The notes below the pieces were generated by a model. The model ran no database searches. It was not told where the DNA came from and worked only from the letters and a program-made list of their open reading frames with translations. Of a DNA stretch of 64,000 bases, positions 26,270 to 37,204 are shown one piece after another (within the stretch, counting starts at the first letter, position 1; every line of letters starts with the position of its first letter). Position numbers and translations under genes: made by a program. The DNA comes from Lobulomyces angularis (Eukaryota > Chytridiomycota > Chytridiomycetes > Lobulomycetales > Lobulomycetaceae): the NCBI GenBank assembly GCA_027604685.1, contig JADHYX010000056.1, positions 3,075 to 67,074 of the forward strand. The letters run 5' to 3'.

Positions 26270-27762
26270 ATGTCTCTTCAACCTAGAACGGCTTTACTTC
26301 TTCAAAAAGAATTATACAAAATTGAAAAGTCTATCATGCCAGTAGGTATAAATATAGAACTTAAAAGAAATAATATTTTCCATTGGAAATGTCAGATAAA
26401 TGGTATATTTCCTTGCTCAACTAAAATGTAATGATAAAAATTATTAAAGGACCAATTGAAACTCCATGGGAAGGCGGAATTTTTAGCGTAGAGCTACTCT
26501 TTTCTCAAAATTATGATGAAATTCCTCCAGGTATTGCAAAACAATTATTTTGTGACAGTGACCTTTTCTAGAGGTGATATTCACTTCGGTTCCTTTTCAC
26601 CCTAACATTGATGTGTATACGGGAAAACCATGCTTAGATTACCTGGATGATCCTTATCTTTGGCAGCCAGAATTTTCCATAACATCCTTGCTACTGCAAC
26701 TTCAGTTTTTACTATCCAATCCCATTTTGTTGAACCCAATAAATGCTGTGGCAGCAGACGTGTGTTTAAATTCACCGCGACTTTATGAGCAGTTAATTAA
26801 AGATTCTGTGGTGGCAAGCAGGCGAATACACGGTAAAATTAATGAGCTACATAGTAAAAGATTTAATTAAAGTCAATTTTTATAGCGGGACTGCCAGTTT
26901 TCGAAAAAACATGGGAAGAAAAACCAGCGATATCAAAAAAGGTTGCACTATCACTGCCGAACTCAGCTTCCACCAGTGGTGCAAAAAAATTAGCTGGCGA
27001 AAACTTAACATTAGAAAACAATAAAAATAAAATTAAAACTACTAAGACTTCTTTTGAGAATTATTATCAAAACTGGAAAAATTTAGCAACTTCTATCCCT
27101 ACTTCAAATAATAAACCGTTAGTGCTTAGTCACATCATAACCAAACCAAAAAAGTTATTTTGCTTTGGTAATGAACCATTAGATGAAGTAGAAATGCAGG
27201 AAATTTTGCAAAAGTATAATATTTACAGTGATTATATTTATAATTTTTTAGGCAACATCATTTATACTTTGGTAAATTCCCATACATAAACAATACAGAA
27301 TTGGTAAAAAGGACCAGCGTAAAGCTAACGAATATGAAAAGAGATTTAGCGATGTTTTCGAAATTAGAAGTTCAATTAGATCAAGTTAAACAACTTACTA
27401 TAACGGATAACAGCCAGGAGCAGATACATACAGATATTGAAAAAGAAAAAGAGGTGGAAACTAACATTGCAATTAAGATACCAATGAACGCAACTCAAAA
27501 AGAAAATCAAGATTTTGAGGAAAATAAATTTGTTACCGATTTAACTGTTGATAGATTCGAAAAATTAGTTTCAGACGCAGTAGATGATCATTTTAAAAGT
27601 AACACGAGTAAGAAGGAAGATAACTTAATTGAACCCTCTTCCACTGCACCCACCAATGAAAAACAAGTTTTAAATGACTTGGATATACATTTAGATGGAG
27701 AAATGGAAGATTTAGTTGAATGGAGTAGCAAATTAAATGAGACTAATATTATCAATATTTGA
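26270..27762 (+). CDS. UBE2U: UBE2U-like ubiquitin-conjugating enzyme
   Basis: Five exons: 26270-26402, 26450-26530, 26572-26832, 26886-27213 and 27252-27762, 1314 nt or 437 residues. The UBC fold is at the N-terminus (about residues 1-150): WEGGIFSVELLF, then VPFHPNIDVYTGKPCLDYLD with the catalytic Cys, LWQPEFSITSLLLQLQFLLS and NPINAVAADVC. The FHPNxDxxTGxPCxDxLDxP pattern and the later TKTSFENYYQNWKNLATS block are both hallmarks of UBE2U rather than other E2s. The canonical HPN is present. A C-terminal acidic tail of about 150 residues (Glu/Asp/Lys-rich) is extra compared with the animal protein. Substrates are unknown. The start was chosen at the ATG opening MSLQPRTALLLQKEL, which aligns with the family start. 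Confidence 0.9.
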
Positions 27763-27954
27763 ATTTACATATTCATAAAAAAAATAAAAAAAAATTAAAA
27801 TTTTTAATAATAACAAGTAATCTCATTGTTATATCTCTCTTTTCTAAACATTATTCTCTGTAAATTTTTCGTTCTTTGATTCTTAACCAATCGAGCCAAT
27901 CACTTCCCTGAAGAAATATTCAAAAAAAAATAAGCAATATAAACTGCTATTTAA

Positions 27955-28743
27955 ATGGGTTGTTCTCCTTCTAAAAATGCTCGAAAAGAATTAAACCTCT
28001 ATTTAGATTACAAAGCAAATGATGAGAAAATTGTAGATACAAAAATTGATGAAAATATCCTGAAAGTATGAAGACTGTAAAATATTATTTTAATAATGCA
28101 TATTTTTTTTACATAATTAGATTTTTAATAAAATTGATATAAACAAGAGTGGTATTTATTATCAGATTTTATTTTCCTTTATATTCAAATAATATAGGAA
28201 ACATATCATTAAGTGAGGTTGATTTCGTAATAAATGATATTTTACCAGGACTTAACATTGATAGAAAAACTGTGGCCCTGGCTTACAAGGCTGCTGATGT
28301 TGACCAATCTGGTCAAATTGAGCTAAATGAATTTAAGAGGTATATTACAGTTAAAATAAAAATTAAATTAAGAAGTACCATTTTGGTTGAAATTTGAGAT
28401 TAATGCAATTACTGCAAATATATTCAAAATTTAATAAGTTATTTGAAAAATTAGATAAAAATCATGATAAAAAAATAAGTTTTGAAGAATTTAAAGAAGG
28501 TAATTTTAATTTTCGGTAAACATTAAAAAATTGATAATTATAGGTCACAAAATTATTGGAATGAAGTCTACAAACAACGAAAAATTGAAGCAAGAATACA
28601 AAATAATTGATGAAGATAACAGTGGATACATACAGTTTGACGAGGTACACTAAAAACAATTTTAAAAAATGTAACACCCTTTTTTTCAGCTTTGTTTATA
28701 TTTGGCAAAGAAGTATTATGTTGAAGCCCAAATATCCCTTTAA
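27955..28743 (+). CDS. N-myristoylated EF-hand protein, calflagin-like
   Basis: Six exons: 27955-28065, 28121-28151, 28198-28339, 28399-28499, 28544-28644 and 28690-28743, 540 nt or 179 residues. It starts MGCSPSKNARKE, a typical N-myristoylation plus palmitoylation signal. Four EF-hand loops are visible: DINKSGNISLSE, DVDQSGQIELNE, DKNHDKKISFEE and DEDNSGYIQFDE, all with acidic positions 1 and 12 suited to Ca2+ binding. Length, acylated N-terminus and four EF-hands recall the flagellar calcium-binding proteins (calflagins) of protists, which attach to the flagellar membrane. Any neuronal-calcium-sensor-like protein would share these traits, so the flagellar role is inference, helped by the adjacent UBE2U/CCDC87 pair. 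Confidence 0.88.
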
Positions 28744-29045
28744 GCTATGTGTTTTATCACATATCAAATCGACAGCAGTGTTCGTGTATAATTCATATAT
28801 TTAAGTAAGAGCAGTTGTAAATAGTTTATTTTTAAGAAATGAATTAATAACAATTCAAAGGAAATGTTATTTTGTATTTTCTTAAACCACAGTGTCCAAT
28901 TGCATCTAACATTAGAATCATCCATATTAGTTTAGATTTGGTTTCATATCATGCGCAAATTTAAATTCTTTTAACATTATAACCTTTGGAAAGAATTTGA
29001 AATTCCAATTCGTTTCCAAGGTTACACAAGTATTTAAAAAAAATT
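28744..29045. other. Intergenic region
   Basis: About 300 bp between two + strand genes; AT-rich, presumably 3' UTR and promoter of the UBXN4-like gene. Nothing else seen. Confidence 0.6.
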
Positions 29046-30460
29046 ATGCACCAAGTGTGGTATAATGGAACAATTGAAAATGGTGTACTTCACTCAAGAG
29101 ACAATAAATTGCCTTTCTTAGTGTTCATAACAGGTATTTATATGGATTTTTTGTTCAAGTTTACATTTAGTTTCCAGTTTTTATAGTCCATTTAACTTAT
29201 TTTTGTTTTTATTTTTTTAGTAAGTGATGAAATTTCCAGAAAATTTGAAGTTGACATTGAAAATTCGTTATTGAAATTTGACAAATTTATCGCAATTATG
29301 ATTAATAAAGAGTCAGAAAGTTTTTTAAATTTTACAGCCATTTGGCCAGTGTTAAAAACGCCTTCTTTGTATTTAATAAAGGATGGTCTAGTTGTCGACA
29401 TTATAATAAACGATCTTTCTAGCGCAGAGCTGGACATTAGGTTATCCAACTATCTCTTTAGTAACCGAAAATACTCCTTTTTTTAATTCTAACGCATTTT
29501 AGAAAAAGTTAGCTCTACAAACGATCTTGAAACTAATCTAGGCTCGTCCTCTAACGATTCGTCTGTAAAAACTCAATCTGCAAAAAGTAAGTTTTCTGAG
29601 ATAAAAAAAATAAAATATGAAATGAAAAGGTACATTGAACGGGAAGGAAATTCACCAAATTTTAAAATAAGGAAGGATGGTGCGATTAAAAATGAGAGCT
29701 CAATCAAACAAAATAATAAAGAAATAAATGATCTGAATTCTGAAAAGGAGCTTGAGAATTTAAGCATTATTAACAAAAATGTTGCGGAAGGAAAAGATTT
29801 TGCTGTAAACATTAAGCCCTCCTGTGAATACTGCAATTTAAAAATTAGATTATTTGATGGATCTACTTTAAGTTTAAAGTTTCCAGCCAGAGGTACAGCT
29901 GGTTTTTTGAAAACAATATTTAATTTGATTTATAGGTGTACTTGGTGATGCGAAAAGAGAAATTGATAAAACCCTTTTAAGGTTAACTTATACTGATATA
30001 CTTTATTGTCTTTTTAATGATTTAGTAATGAACCTTATAATATGATTCAACCACTTCCTTACAGGATTTTTACCGCAGCAGGTGGGATAAAATTATAAAT
30101 TCAATGCTCATTATATATTGATTATAATTGAATACAGATGAATTTAAAACCTTTACTGAATTAGAATTGATACCAAGTTCTTTGATTACATTAAAAAAGG
30201 CAAATGAATTTTCAGAAGCCTTTAAAGTTCAAAAAAAGAATACTTTTTTAAAATTTTTTTCTGAAATTGATTTTAGAATTCTTCTTTATGGTATAGCAGG
30301 AGTATTCAAAAACAGTTTAAGTTTTTTCACAAATTTAATTTTAAAAAGCAACGCAAAAAAGGAAGAAGAAGAAAGGGATCGATTGAATCAATTAAGAATA
30401 AATAGATTAAAAAAAAGTAATCAAACTTTTAACGGCGATTCAACAAATTTGGAGCAGTGA
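29046..30460 (+). CDS. UBXN4: UBXN4/UBXD2-like p97 adaptor
   Basis: Six exons: 29046-29133, 29221-29460, 29503-29892, 29936-29981, 30026-30081 and 30138-30460, 1143 nt or 380 residues. The N-terminus (WYNGTIENGVLHSRDNKLPF, later KFIAIMINKESESFLNFTAI and PSLYLIKDG) resembles the thioredoxin-like domain of UBXN4. A charged linker follows. The UBX domain begins CNLKIRLFDGSTLSLKFPAR and contains PYNMIQPLPYRIFT and LELIPSSLITLKKA; UBX domains bind Cdc48/p97. The C-terminal hydrophobic stretch (ILLYGIAGVFKNSLSFFTNL) fits the membrane hairpin that places UBXN4 in the ER membrane, where it supports ER-associated degradation. Confidence 0.88.
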
Positions 30461-30653
30461 TAAGTTCTGATACTGATAAAAAAATTTTTTCTTGGTTTAA
30501 AATACATTTTTACACAAATATTAATAAAATCATAAATATGTATTAGGAAATTAGAAACTTTATTTTTATGTTATCTATAAAATTTAAAAAAATTATTTTA
30601 ATTTTTTTACTGAAATCTGAGTGTATATATAGAATTCATTCCAAACTTATAAG

Positions 30654-31983
30654 TTAATAACATCTTTTTTGAACTTTTAAAACAGAGGTGGAATCCCACC
30701 CTGCATTTGATGACCAAGGCAAGATTGTGCTATAATCTGGTAGTCCCTGCGAGTTTTTGGCAGAGTCCCTGGCAGCCCAAATAGCAGTCATTGGAGAACA
30801 TTGCAAAACCCAAATTAACTTAGCAAACCAAAAAATAAAGCATTCACGCCCAAAACTCCAAACTGGAGCATCGTTGAAAGTTGTTGTCAGTGTAAAAATG
30901 ACGTTTGTTAAGCCGTATGGTTTCGAAGTCACTTTTAAGTCCTTAAAGAATTTTAAAATTTATTTGTATCATTAACTAACGAAATTTCTGGTAACTACTG
31001 CGTGATTTGTAAACGCTTTATCCCAAGGATATGAATTAAAAAACTCTGGTTTGTTCCAAGAATCAATAGCGTGCCCTTCTGCCTGCCAGTTTCCTGATGG
31101 TTTTTCAGCGCATTGCATTACCCAAGCACCTAATAAAAAGAAATATTTCTAATTTAGCATTAGTGTTAAGTTTACGATTTCCAGAAGCGTCTTCAATGAA
31201 CCAATATAGATAGCAATACCCATCACTTCTTCGCCATATAGGTGCTCCGTTAAATAGAGTACTAGTAACTAATTCATATGTGTAGCTATCATAGCCCTTT
31301 ACCACAAACAGATCCTGAATATTTTTTTTTAAATACATTTAGATAATGAAAAACTTACATATTTATTACGGCACCTAGATTTTGCATACATAGAGGTAAT
31401 GTTTTCATTTTTCGCAACAAAATTAACATCACTGATGCTATTTGTTGGGGGAGTCAAGTGTGTTTCTGGTAAGCAATTCTCGGATGTAAGCAAATTTTCA
31501 GTGTTAGGTCCGGTAAAGTTGAGGACTTCATTTACAGTCCAGCAAGTGTACAAAGATTTGTTCCCATTATTGCCCAATGAATTGGCGTAATTTCCCCAGT
31601 ACAAAAAAACATTCTGTTGTAGGATAAATTAAAAAAAATTTTTTTTTTAACAAGTATACCTTAAAATCTTCAGGGGAAGTATATAAACGACCATAATACA
31701 CTGGTTGGTTGTTTAGTGTCTGATGAGTAAGGTTGAATGTTCCGGATGTTCCTTGATGGGAAGTACTATCTTTTCCATATAAGTAGATTGGCTAAGGAAA
31801 AATGAAATTGATTTTAACATTTTATGAATAAATAATTTAGTAATAATTTACCCCCTCTTCTTCTGGAAAAAATTTTTTTATCAAATTTTCATTTTCATTG
31901 GTGGTTGAAGAAAAAAGACCAATTTCAAGAGAACAGGAGAAAAAATTCGTTAATAATACTAGTACAATGAGCCTGCGTAACAT
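30654..31983 (-). CDS. Secreted protein with tandem aromatic repeats, unrecognised family
   Basis: About six exons from ATG 31981-31983 to TAA 30654. It starts with a signal peptide (MLRRLIVLVLLTNFFSC). The mature protein contains at least three diverged copies of a module of about 90 residues. The shared core is a hydrophobic strand, then N-x-APV/I-W/Y, then Y/F-I/L-Y/F-W, then W-V-x-QC: NNQPVYYG with FLYWGN, FNGAPIWRR with CYLYWFIE and WVMQCAEK, and FNDAPVWSF with CFIFWFAK and WVLQCSPM. The second and third copies end in a Trp-containing segment (NSYPWDKA, TILPWSSN). Cys residues are paired in position between copies, suggesting disulfides. No membrane anchor is evident. I do not recognise the family; a lectin-like extracellular role is only a guess. 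Confidence 0.8.
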
Positions 31984-32182
31984 TTTAGTTTTTAATTTTT
32001 TTCTTACTTTTTTACTTATAAATAACTTATTGAATTTTTAAAAATAGAATGGAACATGATTTATTTGTTTATATATTCTAGAAGCAACTAGATTACTAGT
32101 GATGCACTACTTTAAAATGAATTATAAGAAGCTTCCATGTAAATAGTTCTACTTATTGTAAATCCATGTCAAATACATTACT

Positions 32183-33000
32183 CACAACAATAATGTCACA
32201 GTTACACTTATCCTAAAAAAGTTATAAAAAATGACCTACAGCGATTTGTAAATTCATCAAATTAGTGTTTTACACAAAGAAGTATGTACTTAAATCCTCA
32301 TTGGATCAATCCTTGGTAAAAGTAGTTGTATTGAGGAAATGGTGGAAATGGTGGAAAAGCAAGTGCCACCATAAGTTAAATTTTTAACTCAAAAACTAAT
32401 GGAATAGTTGGGCAAATATTCAAAAAGACAGTGCCAGATTGTACTTTTGTAGACATCATTACCTTATTAAATATGGTAATTAGTTTGGAAACTCTAATTG
32501 TTTCAGAAACAACAATTATTGAAGTAGTAAGAAAAAAAAATCAATACTTGAGAGTAGAATATGCTAAAAAACATATGGAAGGTTAGCACAAACTGATTCA
32601 TGAAACAATTTGGTTGGATGAAACTACAAAGAAAGCGAAAAGGTAAAGACATCCACTTTAGATGTCATTCAATTGTAGCTAAAGAAATTTACCATTAAAT
32701 TTGCGAAATCAACAGGGTGGATTTGGGGTTATATTCTGCGGATGCTTCTCAGCAATGGTTTAGTTCCACATGAGTTTAGGAGGCAACTAAAACCAATGTA
32801 CTTACAGAGAAACTCTTCAGGTTTAACTATTACCTGAAATTAGAGCTCTGGTATAGATATGGTGTTTATGCAAGATAATGCCCCAAATCATAAAACAAAA
32901 TTAATCCCAAAACAAGATTCCATCCCTTGTGTTTACATCCTTATTGTATTAGATTGTATCTTTATCGCATCACAATGGATCTAAAGAATTTTGTCTGTTA
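32183..33000 (+). mobile_element. Decayed Tc1/mariner element, copy 1
   Basis: Degenerate transposase-like sequence with stops and frameshifts. LIHETIWLDETTKKAKR near 32600 and MQDNAPNHKT near 32870-32900 correspond to the region before and at the second Asp of the DDE catalytic triad. It aligns over about 500 bp with the reverse complement of 49560-50115. Ends are approximate; no intact terminal repeat could be set. Confidence 0.65.
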
Positions 33001-33292
33001 TTTTTGCTTAAATACAGGAATGATTAGTCTTACAAAATCTTAAGTTATAAATATTATAATGACTTCTTTAATAGACTTATAATTATTATTAATCACCTCT
33101 TATAATTATAATAATTATTTAAGGTGATATATTGCATAACACTTATTTGCTACCTTTTTGAAGAGTCATACAATTTTTGTAAATAAAATAACGCATATAA
33201 AAATTTCATTGAAGTCATTTCGAGCATTATTAATATTATAGTCTTAATTTGTATAAAATAATATACGAAAAAGCAATAACTTCGACAACAAT

Positions 33293-33366
33293 TTCTCTGC
33301 TTAGTGGTTCAGTGATTAGCAATGGTACTATGCTGTTGTGTTCCACTCCCACTGTAAGTCGGAGAA
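33293..33366 (+). pseudogene. tRNA-like sequence, degenerate
   Basis: Has an A-box-like TGGTTCAGTGATTAGCA and a B-box-like TGTTCCACTCC at about tRNA spacing, with weakly complementary ends (TTCTCTG and CGGAGAA, 74 nt apart). The arms do not make a convincing cloverleaf, so it is likely a tRNA relic. The same sequence lies at 51566-51639. Confidence 0.4.
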
Positions 33367-33381
33367 ATGATATATCCGAGA

Positions 33382-33496
33382 TCTCCTGTAGCTCAACTGG
33401 TGGAGCATCGTACTTATAACCGAAAGGTACGGCTATACTTACAAGCATAGTCACTATGCAATGCGAAGGTCGCGAGTTCGATCCTCGCCAGGAGAA
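33382..33496 (+). tRNA. tRNA-Ile(UAU) with 42-nt intron, copy 1
   Basis: A complete cloverleaf can be drawn: acceptor TCTCCTG/CAGGAGA, D-stem GCTC/GAGC, anticodon stem TCGTA/TGCGA, variable AGGTC, T-arm GCGAG-TTCGATC-CTCGC. The anticodon TAT is at 33415-33417. The intron, 33419-33460, sits one base 3' of the anticodon, the canonical position; without it the body is 72 nt plus the discriminator A. A T-run after 33499 would stop RNA polymerase III. It decodes AUA. Confidence 0.92.
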
Positions 33497-33506
33497 CATT
33501 TTTTTT

Positions 33507-33587
33507 CCCTTTCACTACCAATTTCTTTTAGTTCCCTTTCACTACCAATTTCTTTTAGTTCCCTTTCACTACCAATTTCTTTTAGTA
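33507..33587 (+). repeat. 27-bp tandem repeat, three units
   Basis: CCCTTTCACTACCAATTTCT plus TTTAGTT, repeated three times head to tail with a change only at the last base. It lies directly after the tRNA terminator. Confidence 0.95.
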
Positions 33588-33769
33588 CTTGTAATGTGCA
33601 GATAAAAATTTATTATTTCTATATATATTAGTATATGCTTTCCAATATTTTATGTGATATCATTATAAGTTCAATAATTTTTTATGCAATTTTTTTCATT
33701 TTTTAATAAAAAATATTTCATTCTTTTTGCAATAAGCCAAATGATATTGTTGAAAAAATTTTTTTGTAT

Positions 33770-34759
33770 TGCAAAGAAATTTTGCTTTTCATTAACATTT
33801 AAAATTTTAAAATACATAACATATTAATCTTAAAGATTCCACATTTCCAGAAGGAGGGAAGTATGGAAGTTTAAGTTGATTTATTATCAATTGAAAAAAA
33901 AATAAGCGCAGGTAAAATAATGTAAAAACCAAGTCCTTTCATATCCGCGTAACTACAATATAAAAGTCTAACTTTTAAGATGTTTAGTGGGTCCTTTTTT
34001 TTTTCCAAATTCGCTTTGGAAAAAGAGGTTAAATGGCTAGCGACTTTTCATATTTAACTACAAAATTATAATGGAGTTGAGCACCTGCGTTTCAAATTGA
34101 AACCGTAAAGTAAAACTTTCGACTAAATTGTTGCTTTTCTTGGATTTTTCAATTAACTTGTCTTTCAAAAGAGAACCTTACTGAAACTTATTCTCGTATT
34201 ATCGAAACAATTGATGGTTGGTAGGCACGTTGGGTATCGATCGCCAACCCATATGTCCGCTATAATGAATAAAGCTAGTACAGCTAAGTAACTTCTAAAA
34301 TTTTTTTTCTTAATGAATAATTTTATTTATTATAACGTGTCAAAGTTAAGAAAAAAAAGTACTTTTATTTTTTATTAAGAAAAAGAAAAAAAGGAATTAG
34401 TATTATTTAAAATAAAATTTTTCCAAATAGACTATTCAATATCTTCAAGTATTATTTGGATTATTTATGGTTTTGAAAACAAATATTAATAATTTTTGGA
34501 AAAAAATGTTTTGAAGTAGTATAAAAAGTAACATACAATAGATGCTATTAAGAAATAAAGATATGCATCACCATTTTCTTCTTCCCATTGAAAATATTTA
34601 AGTGGAAATTGAAGAATTTTGAATAGAAACTTTCATGTGGTACACGGAGAAATGAATTTTCCGAGTTAAAAATTTCCCCAAAATGATGGGATTAAATATC
34701 AAAACTTATCAAGATGATGTGTTGCGAAAAAATATTTTTTTCAGAGTTTCAGCTGCAAC
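33770..34759. other. Non-coding AT-rich region
   Basis: About 990 bp without an ORF I trust. At 34217-34247 there is a GC-richer palindromic patch (GTTGGTAGGCACG, later CGCCAACCCATATG) that might be a tRNA relic; otherwise homopolymer runs only. The right end holds the TMEM135 promoter. Confidence 0.5.
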
Positions 34760-36623
34760 ATGAAAGGCAAGCATATTACTACTACATTAGATGCTAATTT
34801 AGCTGAAGGTGGTAAGAAAGTTGATAGTGCTGTCAGCATCCCAATCTTCAACAAAGAACAGCTTCACCAATCTACTTCCAACAATTCGAACTCTAATTCT
34901 AGGAAATTTGATGATTTAGTTAAAATCATTATTCATTCTATTCGAGGTAAAGAAAAATTGGTGGAAAAAATTAAATTGTCACTTTCCAAGGTGGTGCTAG
35001 AAGTTTTTTAATAACTTATGCTATTAGAGCTGGAATACCTTCTTTGATTAAACTTGCGCAATTAATTTTAAAAAAAAAGTAAAATTTTAACCATTTTTGA
35101 AGTGTTAACCATGTTTTTTTTTCTTCAGATATTCGATACAGCAATCATTTGAACCATTTTTTAGAAGCGAATCATTGCAATTTGGTGCAATGTTTGGGAG
35201 TTTTACATTTCTATGGAGATTAATAAACAATTTTATGATTTGCAAGCGAAAAAAACAGGATTCAGTTAATGGTTTTGTGTCCGGTTTTATTGGCGCTGCA
35301 GTTTCTTTAAGTTTTTTAAATTCAAGAGAAATGAAAAAAAGTATATCGCAACAAATGGCGGTGAGAGCTGGTAATCTGTTTCGCTGCTTAATTGTTTCCT
35401 AAAACTTTTTTCTTAGGCCAGGCGATTTATAACAGCCTAAAAGCTAAATCATTATTTAGCTTTCCTCACGGCGATTCGATGCTCTTTATGTTGTCATGTG
35501 GTATATATTTTAAAACAAGTTATTGGGTTTTCTAAATGTATTTTGAAGCTTCTATTATGTATGGTTATATCATGGCTCCTCAAACAATTCCAAGAGAATA
35601 CTATTCCTGGATGATTAAAACTGCCAAAATTCCAAAAAATGTATTGGAATATAATAGAGATACTGTCAGAAATATTAAAGACAGCAAGAACATGAATGTT
35701 TTATCTGAAAGAGCTATCAGCTTAATAAAGCAATATGGAAAAAGAAACACAACAAACGCAATAGAAATTGCATCAAAAAATTTTCAAGTAAATCCAAATA
35801 TAGTTTCGTGTGCAGTTTTGCATCCCACGCATTCTAGCTGTACTAAATATAATGCAAGCTTAAGTAAAAAAGGTTCATTTTATTATAAAATATATAGACT
35901 AATCTTTTTTTTGAAAAACATAGTTTTTTGTGATATATTTCCGGTAAATTAACTTTTTTTTTTTTATTGACTATTATGATTTAGGTTTATGCTTCGTTAA
36001 ATATTGTTCCCCTGGTTATTTTTAGAGGAAAAAGTTTTGTGAAAAGGTATGGCCACTTGACACAATTGTATATTAAAAGTTATTTAGTCCAGTTGCATCT
36101 CTCGTACGTGCTGTAAAGTCTTCAACGCAGTCTTCATTTTTTTTAGCAGTTTTTGTTGTAGTATATATGTCTTTAATTTGCCTACAAAGAAAGCTGATAT
36201 TGGGAAACACAGGTAAACAAAAACAATACCTGTAAATTTTTGAGCAAATTATTTTCCTAGTTAAAAATATTTCGAAGAATTTTTTCTTATCCGACAATAA
36301 ATTATGGTACTACTTGTTTGGGATTATATGTTCTAGTTCTATATTTCTGGAAAAGAAGGGAAGAAGAAGTGAACTCGCGATGTATGTCTTACCAAAGGTA
36401 ACAATTTAACTTCAACATTTTTGATTATAATACTTTAATAAAGGGTGTTGCTTCTCTATATTTGGTTCTGTTAAATAGAGGTTATTTAATTAAAGTTAAG
36501 CACTTTGATACCATCCTTCATTCGTTAGCAATGGGGACGATTATGTCCTTTTATCAAACTGAACCTGAAGCTATTAGTAGCTTGTTATATAAGATAATGA
36601 ATAAAATTATTGGAAAATATTAA
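34760..36623 (+). CDS. TMEM135: TMEM135-like membrane protein
   Basis: Nine exons: 34760-34946, 34991-35078, 35129-35370, 35417-35500, 35549-35943, 35985-36046, 36088-36212, 36261-36397 and 36444-36623, 1500 nt or 499 residues, all in phase. The family pattern is clear. FLITYAIRAGIPSLIKLA is followed by LQFGAMFGSFTFLWRLIN, HGDSMLFMLSC, YIMAPQTIPREYYSWMIKTA, a Cys-containing CAVLHPTHSSC segment, SLNIVPLVIFR and RRSELAMYVLPK. It ends near SFYQTEPEAISSLLYK. The protein is multi-pass; animal TMEM135 sits in mitochondria and peroxisomes and is linked to mitochondrial fission and peroxisomal lipid or cholesterol handling, and it is related to Tim17-family proteins. The role here is inferred from the family. 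Confidence 0.9.
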
Positions 36624-37204
36624 TTTTTTATGAAAGATGTAATTAACCACATTTAACAACTGTATTTAAAATTAAAAGCTATTGTTCATAAATTAAGTCG
36701 ACTGAACGCCTTAAAGTTATTCTAAAAAGTAAAGAAGAAGAAATACAAACTGTTGTTCAAAGTGTATGTTTCTTTTTTCTTCACTTTTCCTTTTTACATA
36801 ATCAACTTTCTATCATCATCTTCTTTCCAAATTTACTCAGTGCAAATACTTATGTTCTTGATCAAAATGACAATTACAACGCAGTGTTAAATCTGCGTTA
36901 GAGGATAAAGAAAACAAACAACTAAATTTTTTTTTTTTAAAAATTTTGGTTAGATCATAAGATCTGCATTAATAGATAAATTTCATAAAAAAAAAATTTT
37001 TATTTTTGATTCGCAAATTATCTGTATATGTATTTTACTATCAGTCATAGCCGAAAGTTGTTTTCTACGAAGTTTTTGAAATTTACTGGCCAACAATCCT
37101 TCAAAAGTACACAAAAATTTGAAAATGATATACCTAATAAAAACTGAATAATTAATATATTGAAAAATTTCTTTATTGGTTAAGATTAAAAATTTCTTTT
37201 ATAG
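36624..37204. other. Intergenic region, may hide the first exon of ABCB8
   Basis: About 580 bp. A short hairpin (AACGCAG ... CTGCGTT) lies at 36879-36899. The start codon of the next gene should lie here or just upstream of 37205, but I could not fix it. Confidence 0.45.

Larger units (their letters stand above)
33287..33769 (+). repeat. 483-bp direct repeat carrying tRNA genes, copy 1
   Basis: Nearly identical to 51560-52043. From left to right it contains a tRNA-like sequence, an intact intron-bearing tRNA-Ile(UAU), a T-run, three 27-bp tandem repeats and an AT-rich tail of about 180 bp. A few substitutions and one changed 27-bp unit separate the copies. Confidence 0.9.

Noticed and set aside
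30757..31590. + strand ORFs opposite the secreted repeat protein
   Set aside because: The - strand gives a signal peptide and three aligned modules over spliced exons; the + strand frames are shadows.
33095..33126. TCACCT ... AGGTGA hairpin as a transposon end
   Set aside because: Only a 6-bp arm in AT-rich DNA and not present at the other Tc1 copy.
33236..33499. 87-residue ORF overlapping the tRNA (and its twin at 51521-51787)
   Set aside because: Falls on the antisense of a tRNA repeat; conservation of the two copies is explained by the tRNA and repeat, not by a protein.
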